64,000 nucleotides of DNA. It comes from Pseudoalteromonas nigrifaciens. GTDB taxonomy: Bacteria; Pseudomonadota; Gammaproteobacteria; Enterobacterales; Alteromonadaceae. The stretch is from NCBI RefSeq assembly GCF_002221505.1, contig NZ_CP011036.1, positions 2,170,001 through 2,234,000 of the forward strand, written 5' to 3'. Of this stretch, positions 56,723-64,000 are shown one piece after another. The notes under the pieces are model-generated. The model searched no databases. It was not told the origin of the DNA and saw nothing but the letters and a program-made list of their open reading frames with translations. Made by a program: the position numbers and the translations under genes. Position 1 is the first letter of the stretch, and every line of letters begins with the position of its first letter.

Positions 56723-57858
56723 TTTACAATCTCATTAATCGCCGGTGCCATATTCAAATTTATCTGCTTTGGATTTTGCCCAAGTGCCTTTAACACTGTT
56801 GCGGCAATTTGCGTTTGTTTTAGCTCAGTAGTTGTTTTAACTAAGCCTTGGCCTTTTATTGCAGGGCCAATCGCGGCAAGCCAAATATGTTCGGAGCCTA
56901 TAATGCCCTCGGGAAACTTATTTTCGCCTATATGCAGTGCTGCTAAGGCGCGTTTTGAACTGTGATGCTGCCAGTCGCTTGCGTTACTACCACGGCCATG
57001 ATCTGTGGTAATAATGAGGGTAGTGTTATTTTTATAACCCGGTGTTGTTTGAATGGTATTCCATAAATCAGCTATAAAAGCATCACTTTGTTTTGCCGAT
57101 TTTAAATACGCGTGGTAATCACCATCGTGAGCAAAGTCGTCGGTCTCTCCTAAACTTATTACTAATAATTTTGGTTTTTTAGCTAACATATACGCCTTAG
57201 CAAACCGATAAGTAAAACTGTCTAATCGTACATTGCTCCAAGGGCTCGGAATTTCATTTTGCATGGCATTTAAAAGTGGCGCATTTTCAAATAAATCCTC
57301 CTCAATTGGCATAAATCCGGCGTTAACATATACCTTACTGCGCTCAGTATTAAGTATTGAAGGAAATACATCCCAGCTACCAAATAAGGCGGTGTTATTT
57401 TTAAACGCGGGTTGGCGCTCCAAACGCTCTAATATAGTGTGATTTGGGTTAGGGATTTTATCATTACTATTAATACCTTCATCTACCTCACCGCTAAGTA
57501 TTTCGTTATAACCGGGATACGAAAAATACCACGGGTTACTTACCGACATATTAGAGCCTTGCTCTCTATTACCAATTATTACCCCTTGCTTAGCTACAAT
57601 TTGGGTAATAAACGGCATCAGCAGTTGCTGGCGTTTTGCAGAGCTGTTATGCCAAAACTCTGTATTTAGCTGCTCTGGCTTTTTAACAAAATCGGAATTA
57701 TTAATAAGGTTTTTATCAGCGCCACTAAACACCTCTTGCCAGCGCACACCGTCAAGCGTTACCAACACTACATTTTGATCAGCTGTTTGTACTGCCGCTG
57801 CAAAGTCGCTTCCTAGGGCAATTAAACTAAATGCACTTACTTTTAAAATCGTTTTCAT
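56719..57858 (-). CDS. Alkaline phosphatase-superfamily hydrolase
   Basis: Exported enzyme of the alkaline phosphatase superfamily, phosphodiesterase or phosphonate-hydrolase-like; exact substrate unknown. 379 residues with a signal peptide (about 1-22, ending DFAAA). Metal site pieces are VTLDGVRWQEVF (first Asp), GETDDFAHDGDYH and TTDHGRGSNASDWQHHS. The expected nucleophile region is NPWYFSYPGYNEILSG. It lies between a TonB receptor and a PhoD-like enzyme. Confidence 0.8.
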   Translation of the reverse strand: MKTILKVSAFSLIALGSDFAAAVQTADQNVVLVTLDGVRWQEVFSGADKNLINNSDFVKKPEQLNTEFWHNSSAKRQQLLMPFITQIVAKQGVIIGNREQGSNMSVSNPWYFSYPGYNEILSGEVDEGINSNDKIPNPNHTILERLERQPAFKNNTALFGSWDVFPSILNTERSKVYVNAGFMPIEEDLFENAPLLNAMQNEIPSPWSNVRLDSFTYRFAKAYMLAKKPKLLVISLGETDDFAHDGDYHAYLKSAKQSDAFIADLWNTIQTTPGYKNNTTLIITTDHGRGSNASDWQHHSSKRALAALHIGENKFPEGIIGSEHIWLAAIGPAIKGQGLVKTTTELKQTQIAATVLKALGQNPKQINLNMAPAINEIVK

Positions 57859-57886
57859 ATTGTTACCGGCCTATTTTTATAACAAA

Positions 57887-57907
57887 AAGCCCATTAATAA
57901 TGGGCTT
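57887..57907 (-). terminator. Attenuator between the receptor and the phosphatase gene
   Basis: A 9-bp perfect stem (AAGCCCATT and its complement) with a 3-base loop, followed on the minus strand by TTTGTTAT. It lies 20 bases after the receptor stop and may make the receptor message more abundant than the enzyme message. Confidence 0.75.
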
Positions 57908-57927
57908 AAAATAATTTATATTACGAC

Positions 57928-60297
57928 TTAAAAATCTGCAGTAAACGTAACCGCAGCAGTACGAGGAGCACCAATAAAGTAAGTAGTCCCATTACCTGTG
58001 CCACCTGCTAAGTAGCTTTTATCGGTTATGTTATAAACAACAAACGAGAGATCAATGGCTTTAAATGGCCCTGCGTCTACATCGGTTGAGTAACCTGCAT
58101 TAAAGTCGAGTACCGTGTAGCCGTCTACTTTATTGCGTGCTCGCGTGCCTTCGTCTTGCCATGCACCTAAACGCTCACCTGTGTATTTAGCCGACAAACC
58201 AACACGAAAGCCGTCACTAAAGTAATCGGTAGATACAACCAATAAATCTTCCGATGTATCTATTAAGCTATCGCCTTTTTTAAAGCTTGGCGCTGCAGTG
58301 TTGCCCTCTTTATCTTGTAGTAATACGCCTTGTGAGTCATATGCATTTGGATCATCAGACGAATATTCAGAGCTGCTATTGGTATACGACGAATAAACAC
58401 TCCAGCTTGGTGTGAGCATATAGCTTGCAGAGAGCTCTAACCCCTTAGAATCGATGCCCCCTACATTTATGTATGAACCATTAGTGCCAATAGTGTAGTC
58501 AATTCCGCCTGAATCACTGCCTGGTGCAATAAAGGTAATGCGGTTATCAAACTTAACGCTGTAGGCCGTTGCGCTTAGCGTTAATCTATCGGCTTGGTAG
58601 CGTACCCCAAAATCAATGTTTTTTGCTGTTTCTGGCTCTATTTCAGTCAGTGTTGAACTGTCGCGCTCTAGCACCCCGTCTTTAATTGCAGCAAAGTTTT
58701 CGCTGTAACTTGCAAATAATTCGGTATCGTTATTTAACTGATACAGCGCGCCGCCACTAAATAACACATCAGAGTCGCTGTCTACTTTATCAGAGCTTTC
58801 GTTAGCAAAGTGGTCGTACTTTTGTAACTCAACTAAATACTGTTTAGCGCCAATATTTAAGGTTAAATCGCCTAAGTTAATAGAGTCTTGGATGTACCAT
58901 TTGAACGTATCTGTATCAAAGGTATTTTTGTACTGAGTCCAGTAAGGGGTGTTTTCAAAATGATGAAAAATACGCGCATCAATTACTTTGTGCCAATCAC
59001 GCGACTCTTCTCGCTCACTTTGCTCATACCAAAAACCAGCCTCAATATCGTGATCACCAAACGTTGCTTGGTAGTTAGCAGTTACGCCTAAACGATCTTT
59101 TTTGTAATGGGTATGACGATAAGACATAACGGGCGTTGCTGTATCGTCGTAACACGCCGGATTTAAACCAGGCCCCGACTCCCACGGCCAATTTAAGCTT
59201 GCTGTACAACCTGAGTTAGGTGCAAGCGGGTTACCCTCGCTATCAGCAAAACCATACGAGCCAGCATTAGTACCGCCTTGTGTTGTTGGCTCGCCGTTTT
59301 CATCTACTGGGGTTGTTAAATAAGGTGGGATCCAGTCACCACGCCCCGAGTTTTTATGATAATAAGGGCTAATCGTTAATAGTGATGTGGGCGAAATTGC
59401 ATATTCAAATTTTAAATAACCTAAAGTGTTTTCGCGCAGCGTCCCCCAACCTTCGGCAAACATTTGATCAAAGTGCGGAACCCCTGTCCAGTTCCACGTT
59501 AATTGATCCCAATTGGGGGTTTGCTCAAATTGCTCAATACTCACGCTGTTGTAGTTAGTTTCGCTAACATCGTCGTAAGATAAGCGTCCGGTTAGGGTTA
59601 AATCGTTAAAATTAGATACAAACTTAAGCTCAGCATGTTGGTTGTCTTTACCGCCATTACTTCCCGAGCCAATCCAACGGCTGGTGTCGGTTTGCGAGTA
59701 GCTTACGTATGCTTGGGTATTATCAAAAACAGTGCCTGTTTCGTGCTTAATATAATAACGCGAGGCGTCGTGGCTGCCCGATGTATAGGCAAACGTAGTG
59801 CCTTTTTCGAGGCTGGGATCTTTACTTACAAAATTAAATGTACCACCTAGCGCTTCCAGCGATGCCGATTTAATATCAGACGTACCTTGACCTACTTCAA
59901 CTGTAGCCAGGTTTTCGCTGTCCAGAAAACGGTTTGCTTTAGCGCCGCCACCGTAATTAGAGCCACCATTGGGTATGCCATCTACTGTCATCCCTAATTG
60001 CTGTTGGTTACCGTCAATACTAAAACCACGCATTGTAATTGTGGTGGACCAATCGTCACCACCAAATGCATCACCTTCGTTTATGCTAATACCCGGTAAA
60101 TTATCAATCACCGACAATATACTTGCTACCGAACTTTGTTGCTCAAGCATTGCAGGCTCAATAACGTTGTTAGCATAGCTGGTAGGCTTAGCAACTACGG
60201 TTATTTCCTCTATAGTCTTGTCGTTTGCATAAACAGATGTTGATACAGCCATGGCTATAGCCATGCTCAAAAGCGATTTGTTTTTTAAAGCGTACAT
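57928..60297 (-). CDS. TonB-dependent receptor of the phosphatase locus
   Basis: Outer-membrane transporter. 789 residues: signal peptide (about 1-24), a TonB-box-like IEEITVVAKP, a plug domain (about 40-160, ISINEGDAFGG, TMRGFSIDGNQQQ, DIKSASLEALGGTFNFVSKD) and a barrel that ends AAVTFTADF with the terminal Phe. It is first in a unit with two exported phosphatases, so a phosphate ester or a phosphorylated nutrient is the probable substrate. No clear Pho box was found upstream. Confidence 0.9.
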   Translation of the reverse strand: MYALKNKSLLSMAIAMAVSTSVYANDKTIEEITVVAKPTSYANNVIEPAMLEQQSSVASILSVIDNLPGISINEGDAFGGDDWSTTITMRGFSIDGNQQQLGMTVDGIPNGGSNYGGGAKANRFLDSENLATVEVGQGTSDIKSASLEALGGTFNFVSKDPSLEKGTTFAYTSGSHDASRYYIKHETGTVFDNTQAYVSYSQTDTSRWIGSGSNGGKDNQHAELKFVSNFNDLTLTGRLSYDDVSETNYNSVSIEQFEQTPNWDQLTWNWTGVPHFDQMFAEGWGTLRENTLGYLKFEYAISPTSLLTISPYYHKNSGRGDWIPPYLTTPVDENGEPTTQGGTNAGSYGFADSEGNPLAPNSGCTASLNWPWESGPGLNPACYDDTATPVMSYRHTHYKKDRLGVTANYQATFGDHDIEAGFWYEQSEREESRDWHKVIDARIFHHFENTPYWTQYKNTFDTDTFKWYIQDSINLGDLTLNIGAKQYLVELQKYDHFANESSDKVDSDSDVLFSGGALYQLNNDTELFASYSENFAAIKDGVLERDSSTLTEIEPETAKNIDFGVRYQADRLTLSATAYSVKFDNRITFIAPGSDSGGIDYTIGTNGSYINVGGIDSKGLELSASYMLTPSWSVYSSYTNSSSEYSSDDPNAYDSQGVLLQDKEGNTAAPSFKKGDSLIDTSEDLLVVSTDYFSDGFRVGLSAKYTGERLGAWQDEGTRARNKVDGYTVLDFNAGYSTDVDAGPFKAIDLSFVVYNITDKSYLAGGTGNGTTYFIGAPRTAAVTFTADF

Positions 60298-60444
60298 TGT
60301 TGTCCCGTTTAGTTTTAATTATTAAAAATTAATTATTATGAAAACGGGAGCAGTATGAGTTTTAAATATGACAACGGGGATGAACTTTATTTACATAAAA
60401 ATTAAACAAATATGGGAAATTTATGGCAGGAATATGTACAAAAA

Positions 60445-60478
60445 AAGACAACCCAAAAGTAAGCTTATGGGTTGTCTT
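60445..60478 (-). terminator. Terminator of the OYE gene
   Basis: A perfect 11-bp stem (AAGACAACCCA and its complement) with a 12-base loop; on the minus strand TTTT follows. It lies 34 bases after the stop of the OYE gene. Confidence 0.85.
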
Positions 60479-60511
60479 AAAAATCGTTTTAAATAATTAT
60501 AAAACTAATAG

Positions 60512-61555
60512 TTACACCAGCTCGCTAAGCATATCGGCATTGTATTCTACCAGCGGTTGATTATTACTAATTTTGCTTATGTAGTCTGGGTTTGCAATAA
60601 GTGGGCGACCAATGGCAATTAAGTCAAACTTAGCATCGTTAATCGCCTCTTTTGCTGTTTCAAAACTATAGCTACCCACACCTACTAACGTACCTTTGTA
60701 GCCTGCGCGTAAAAACTCAGAGGTGTTTTTGCCTTCAAGCGAGTCAAAACGCATGCTGTCGTCAAAAATTCCACCATGTAAGTAAGCAAGATCTTTTGTG
60801 TCTAATTCAGCTAACAAATAATCAAATACGGCTTTGTCGCGGCTATCCTCGGTCATATTAAAATAAGCACCCGGCGTTACACGAATAGCGGTACGTTCGT
60901 TTCCAACGACAGCAATAACTGCGTCGGTTACTTCAAGCGCAAAACGCGCCATGTTCTCAGGCGTTTGGCCGTATTCATCATTGCGCTCATTTGCTGCATA
61001 ATGTAAAAACTGATCAATTAAATAACCGTTAGCACCGTGAATTTCTATGCCATCGAAGCCTGCTTCTATTGCGTTTTCGGCTGCTTTTGCGTAATCGGCT
61101 ACTAAGCTTTTAATATCATCTGTGGTTGCCGCTTTTGGCGTAATGTAAGTAAGCTCACGCATGCGCGGAACTGTCCCTTCTACACCAATTGCTGATGGCG
61201 CAAGTACATCGCCATCAAAAAAGTGTGGGTGAGCAACACGGCCAACATGCCAAAGCTGGGCAAATATTTTGCCGCCATTGGTATGTACTGCGTCGGTTAC
61301 TTTTTTCCAGCCCTGAATTTGCTCACTAGTAAATAAACCCGGCGTATTAGGATAGCCTTGCGCGTCTGGGCGAATAATTGTCGCTTCGCTAATAATTAAC
61401 CCTGTATCTGCACGGCGCGCGTAGTAGTCAACCATAGCTTGGGTTGGCACTAGGTTATCATCAGCCATACTGCGCGTTAACGGCGCCATTAATACGCGGT
61501 TTTTAAGCTCAATTGTGCTGTTTAATTTATACGGGGCAAGTAAATCAATCGACAT
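60512..61555 (-). CDS. Old yellow enzyme family alkene reductase (NemA-like)
   Basis: FMN-dependent reductase of activated alkenes or nitro compounds. 347 residues, a TIM barrel. Family motifs are MAPLTRSMADDNLVPT, IISEATIIRPDAQGYP, QLWHVGRVAHP and HGANGYLIDQFLH with the His-Asn substrate pair. It is most like NemA/xenobiotic reductase A-type enzymes; no nemR regulator lies beside it. It is a single gene with its own terminator. Confidence 0.92.
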   Translation of the reverse strand: MSIDLLAPYKLNSTIELKNRVLMAPLTRSMADDNLVPTQAMVDYYARRADTGLIISEATIIRPDAQGYPNTPGLFTSEQIQGWKKVTDAVHTNGGKIFAQLWHVGRVAHPHFFDGDVLAPSAIGVEGTVPRMRELTYITPKAATTDDIKSLVADYAKAAENAIEAGFDGIEIHGANGYLIDQFLHYAANERNDEYGQTPENMARFALEVTDAVIAVVGNERTAIRVTPGAYFNMTEDSRDKAVFDYLLAELDTKDLAYLHGGIFDDSMRFDSLEGKNTSEFLRAGYKGTLVGVGSYSFETAKEAINDAKFDLIAIGRPLIANPDYISKISNNQPLVEYNADMLSELV

Positions 61556-61812
61556 TGTGGATCCTTTGTGTGGGAATGGCTAAGCACTAAATGCTCAACC
61601 TAAATAGCAAGTATGGTGTGTAAATGCGGCCATTTGGTAAACATTCAAGGGTATTTTTGAATGAACGCTCAAATTAATAATAAAACTTATACTTACAGAG
61701 CCGTAAATTAGATCTATATAGGGTAAATTAAATAATAACTTTTCACCACACTGTCATATAACTCGATATACTTACACTTAATACCAAGCCATAAACTTAG
61801 AGTAAGCAAATT

Positions 61813-62202
61813 ATGACAACAGCAAATAACACAGAACAACACGACGTAATTTTAGGCCTTGGTGCCAAAAAACGACTCGCTTTTATGTTTGAAACCACAC
61901 AGCAATTTAAACAAGTATGGATTTTAAACGATGACGATGGCTGCGTTATGCTCACCAACGAAGATGACGACTGCGTACCCGTATGGCCAACTCGCGAGTT
62001 TGCACAAGCATGGGCCACTGGCGAATGGGAAGGTTGTACGCCTAAAGCTATTCCCACACAAGATTGGATAAACCGCTGGACACCCGGCTTAGAAGACGAC
62101 GACTTACTTATTGCCGTTTTTCCAACCGAAGACGACGACGGCACTATACTGTTTCCGGATGAGTTTGATACACAATTAAAAATGCCAAAGAAAAAATATT
62201 AA
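61813..62202 (+). CDS. DUF2750 domain-containing protein
   Basis: Function unknown. 129 residues, acidic, no signal peptide. The family pattern is seen in FKQVWILNDDDGCVMLTNED, VPVWPTREFAQAWATGEWEG and PTQDWINRWTPGLEDDDLLI. Runs of Asp near the end (EDDDGT) add to its acidity. It is alone; a terminator follows. Confidence 0.8.
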   Translation: MTTANNTEQHDVILGLGAKKRLAFMFETTQQFKQVWILNDDDGCVMLTNEDDDCVPVWPTREFAQAWATGEWEGCTPKAIPTQDWINRWTPGLEDDDLLIAVFPTEDDDGTILFPDEFDTQLKMPKKKY

Positions 62203-62564
62203 GCACTTTCCCTCAAAACAGTAAAGCCATGCTCACAATAATGGTTTTACTGTTTTATACAGCCCCTTTGCAATTGCGGCCCTTATTAAATCCTCGCTTT
62301 ATATTACTAAGCTATAAATTTCCGTCCAATTAAATCGCCCGCTAAATAGCATAATATTGTAACTATTAATGACCAACACGCCCTAAAAATTAAAATAAAA
62401 TATACATTTTAAATAATTATTAACTATATTTTTAAATACAATAAATTATGGTTTTTTTAATCGCTAACTTTTAGCCAAATAACGTCGGCAAACCGATTTA
62501 AAGCAATAGGAAAATGGTTTTTCAGGCGTATAATCCACACACTTTTATACCCTAGGGTCAAATT
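62203..62564. other. Intergenic region before the TsdA-like gene
   Basis: 362 bases without a gene. It starts with the terminator at 62215-62256; the remainder is AT-rich and ends with GGCGTATAATCC, a plausible -10 element, about 40 bases before the start of the cytochrome gene. A palindrome CCCTAGGG lies just before the start codon. Confidence 0.5.
62215..62256 (+). terminator. Terminator after the DUF2750 gene
   Basis: A 16-bp stem (AAAACAGTAAAGCCAT pairing with ATGGTTTTACTGTTTT, one G-U pair) around a 10-base loop, ending in TTTT, 12 bases after the stop codon. Confidence 0.88.
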
Positions 62565-63539
62565 ATGTTTCAACTCCGTCTCATTACTATTTTAAGCGCT
62601 ATCTTAGCGCTATTTGCTTGCTCTGAGCCAGTACCTGAACCAGCTAAACAAACAACCGCTAAAACCACTGCTGTTGAAAAAGCAACCAGCCAAAATGCAA
62701 CTAGCATTACTACAAAAGCAACGGCCGAACCACAATCAGATATACAAAAAGCGCTAAGCAATGCGCCAGTAATTACTAACCTATCAGCAAGCCACCCAAA
62801 CACCTTATCAACGCCAAATATTAACGATTTAGATAATAGCCCTGAATCTGATTTAATTCGTTACGGGCGTTTATTAGTTATCGATACCTACCGCCAATTA
62901 CCCGAAAACGTTAATAACAAACTAAACTGTAGTTCTTGCCACCTAAACGAAGGCCGCGTAGCTAACGCAGCCCCTTATGTAGGTATGAACGTGGTTTATC
63001 CTAAGTTTCGTAGCCGTAATGCTAAAATAAACACTATTGAAGATCGTATTAATGGCTGTTTTCAACGCTCAATGAACGGCCAACCATTAATAACCGACTC
63101 TACACAAATGCAAGCTATGGTCAGCTACATGAACTTTTTATCGCAAGATATAAAAACGAAAGATGACTTAAAAAGTAATAATGGTTTTATAGCAATTAAT
63201 AAAGACCTAGAGCCAAACACAGAAAATGGTAAAACATTGTATGCACAGCACTGTGCAAGCTGCCATCAAATGGACGCCAAAGGTTTATACCCTAGTGGCA
63301 CTTATATGTTCCCAGCAGTAGCAGGCGACAACTCATTTAACGACGGCGCAGGTATGGCACGTACTTATACCGCCGCTGCATTTATAAAAGGCAACATGCC
63401 ACTTGGCCAAGAAGGTATTTTAACTGACCAAGAAGCCGTTGATATTGCATTTTACTTTAGCCACCTAGCACGCCCAGCATTTGCCGCTAAAGCAAACGAC
63501 TGGCCTGAAGGCGGCGCACCAAAAGACGTACGCCGTTAA
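62565..63539 (+). CDS. Dihaem cytochrome c, TsdA-like (putative thiosulfate dehydrogenase)
   Basis: Probable periplasmic oxidoreductase. 324 residues: a lipobox (ALFACS, Cys19), a Thr/Ala-rich linker (about 25-75), then two cytochrome c domains with CSSCH (122-126) and CASCH (230-234). The stretch GRLLVIDTYRQLPENV and the part DRINGCFQRSMNGQP match the TsdA family, where a Cys ligates the first haem; Cys165 is the likely candidate. The second domain has a possible Met ligand in KGNMPLG. TsdA usually makes tetrathionate from thiosulfate, or works the other way. The lipid anchor is less usual. Confidence 0.8.
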   Translation: MFQLRLITILSAILALFACSEPVPEPAKQTTAKTTAVEKATSQNATSITTKATAEPQSDIQKALSNAPVITNLSASHPNTLSTPNINDLDNSPESDLIRYGRLLVIDTYRQLPENVNNKLNCSSCHLNEGRVANAAPYVGMNVVYPKFRSRNAKINTIEDRINGCFQRSMNGQPLITDSTQMQAMVSYMNFLSQDIKTKDDLKSNNGFIAINKDLEPNTENGKTLYAQHCASCHQMDAKGLYPSGTYMFPAVAGDNSFNDGAGMARTYTAAAFIKGNMPLGQEGILTDQEAVDIAFYFSHLARPAFAAKANDWPEGGAPKDVRR

Positions 63540-63570
63540 TAGTATTAACTACGGTTAAATAATAAGACAA

Positions 63571-63601
63571 AAAAGCCAGTTGGATTAACCCACTGGCTTT
63601 T
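63571..63601 (+). terminator. Terminator after the TsdA-like gene
   Basis: The stem AAAAGCCAGT pairs with ACTGGCTTTT and is extended by GG/CC past one mismatch, with TTTT at the end, 32 bases after the stop codon. Confidence 0.85.
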
Positions 63602-63635
63602 AATAACATATATAATTTTATTTCAGGCACAAAAA

Positions 63636-63655
63636 AGGACGTCATAAGACGTCCT
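63636..63655 (-). terminator. Terminator of a displaced tRNA gene
   Basis: A perfect 8-bp stem AGGACGTC / GACGTCCT with a 4-base loop and, on the minus strand, a run of six Ts. It lies 12 bases after the tRNA 3' end at 63668-63687 and is best read as the native terminator of that tRNA. Confidence 0.75.
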
Positions 63656-63667
63656 GATATTGAATAA

Positions 63668-63687
63668 TGGTGGAGGGAGAGGGATTC
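63668..63687 (-). other. tRNA 3' end fragment with CCA, putative attachment site (attR)
   Basis: On the minus strand this 20-base stretch reads GAATCCCTCTCCCTCCACCA: the end of a T-loop, its 3' stem strand CCCTC, a 7-base acceptor strand TCCCTCC, discriminator A and CCA. The sequence upstream of it on the same strand does not form the rest of a tRNA (no T-stem partner, no GGAGGGA). It is therefore a fragment, as left when an element integrates into the 3' end of a tRNA gene. The identity is open; discriminator A fits tRNA-Tyr better than tRNA-Ser. Confidence 0.75.
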
Positions 63688-64000
63688 ACCTAAACACCGT
63701 AAGCAACTGATTTAAAATGATAAAAACGGAAAACTATAAGCACCTGTAATACTAATAGGAATACTATAAAAAAAACTCCTAAATATCAGAAAGAAACGTG
63801 GTGTTCAATCTACTCGCCCCATGTATCCAATAGCCTAGTTATTTTATCATCAATCATTGATAACTTATCGTTTATTACCTTGTTCTCCGAGTTATCGTCG
63901 CTATACGATCTCTTTTTTAAAACATATGCATCCTTCACCGTTGTATCGTTAGAGATCAGTTTAGGATTTGTTCTAGCGTAATTTATTAGCTTTTCAATGT
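63688..64000. mobile_element. Start of a probable integrated element (continues outside the window)
   Basis: Inferred from the tRNA fragment with its own terminator to the left. Sequence beyond the fragment is AT-rich and unrelated to the tRNA, with a partial gene of unknown family at 63810-64000. No integrase signature or second repeat is visible within the 313 bases. Confidence 0.5.
63810..64000 (-). CDS. Partial hypothetical protein, C-terminal 62 residues
   Basis: An open frame enters from the right edge and stops with TAG at 63810-63812. Visible residues include KLINYARTNPKL, DAYVLKKRSYSDDN and the end DDKITRLLDTWGE. It is hydrophilic and mostly helical. The last part resembles the helical tail that follows the active-site Tyr in some phage-type integrases, but no catalytic motif is in view, so no family is claimed. 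It would be the first gene of the putative island. Confidence 0.5.
   Translation of the reverse strand, partial: IEKLINYARTNPKLISNDTTVKDAYVLKKRSYSDDNSENKVINDKLSMIDDKITRLLDTWGE

Noticed and set aside
60298..60420. Possible Pho box before the receptor of the phosphatase locus
   Set aside because: TTGTCAT occurs once, but the second 7-base repeat at the required 11-base spacing is not there.
62570..62803. Minus-strand frame opposite the cytochrome gene start
   Set aside because: It is antisense to the Ala/Thr-rich linker and has no start signal; the plus-strand gene explains the openness.
63660..63760. Complete tRNA gene at the right end
   Set aside because: Only the T-loop end, acceptor strand and CCA are present; no anticodon arm or matching 5' acceptor strand could be found.
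1..64000. CRISPR arrays, insertion sequences or prophage genes inside the window
   Set aside because: No regularly spaced repeats, transposase motifs or phage structural genes were seen; the only tandem repeats lie inside rne and recB.

Overview
The window looks like the chromosome of a marine gammaproteobacterium of the order Alteromonadales, most likely Pseudoalteromonas. This rests on the AT-rich base composition, the protein sequences, and gene orders shared with Shewanella and Pseudoalteromonas: the yceD-rpmF-plsX-fab cluster, the ccoNOQP-fixHI-ccoS-fnr-uspE-ttcA block and the recC-recB-recD order. Most of it is dense core genome. No intact tRNA, rRNA, CRISPR array or insertion sequence was seen.

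Region by region. 1-6930 (minus strand) is the fatty-acid and envelope cluster yceD-rpmF-plsX-fabD-fabG-acpP-fabF-pabC-mltG; fabH, which usually lies between plsX and fabD, is missing. 7062-9291 holds maf, a HAD phosphatase and rluC. A 770-base leader precedes rne (10062-13277), whose tail carries eleven exact-length 36-bp repeats. yejK, yejL and a shortened YejM/PbgA-like protein follow, then a DUF4124 protein, aceK with a LysR regulator, and a ferritin-like DUF2383 protein. 20247-23397 is a decaying accessory patch: a LysR gene and a TonB receptor gene fused by a deletion, a frameshifted peroxiredoxin-like gene and a HAD gene. 23622-30890 holds a PilZ-like protein, the agmatine-to-putrescine pair aguA-aguB, mfd, csiV and a small lipoprotein. 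30941-34860 holds an unrecognised membrane protein and a large TonB-dependent receptor.

36450-46495 is a respiratory block: the cbb3 oxidase subunits ccoNOQP, the assembly genes fixH-fixI-ccoS and a DsbD_2/TauE-like membrane protein, then the oxygen sensor fnr, uspE and ttcA. The cluster therefore ends in the regulator expected to control it. 46565-55522 encodes RecBCD on the minus strand with overlapping genes. 55679-60297 is a probable phosphate-ester scavenging set (TonB receptor, alkaline-phosphatase-superfamily enzyme, PhoD-like phosphatase). After an old yellow enzyme, a DUF2750 protein and a TsdA-like dihaem cytochrome, the window ends at what looks like the border of an integrated element. 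A 20-base tRNA 3' end (with CCA) and its terminator remain on the minus strand at 63636-63687, and beyond them unrelated sequence begins with a partial unknown gene. The most novel content is probably the island past 64000. Inside the window the strongest oddities are the rne repeat array, the compacted YejM, the LysR/receptor deletion fusion, a 130-bp MITE-like element and the missing fabH.
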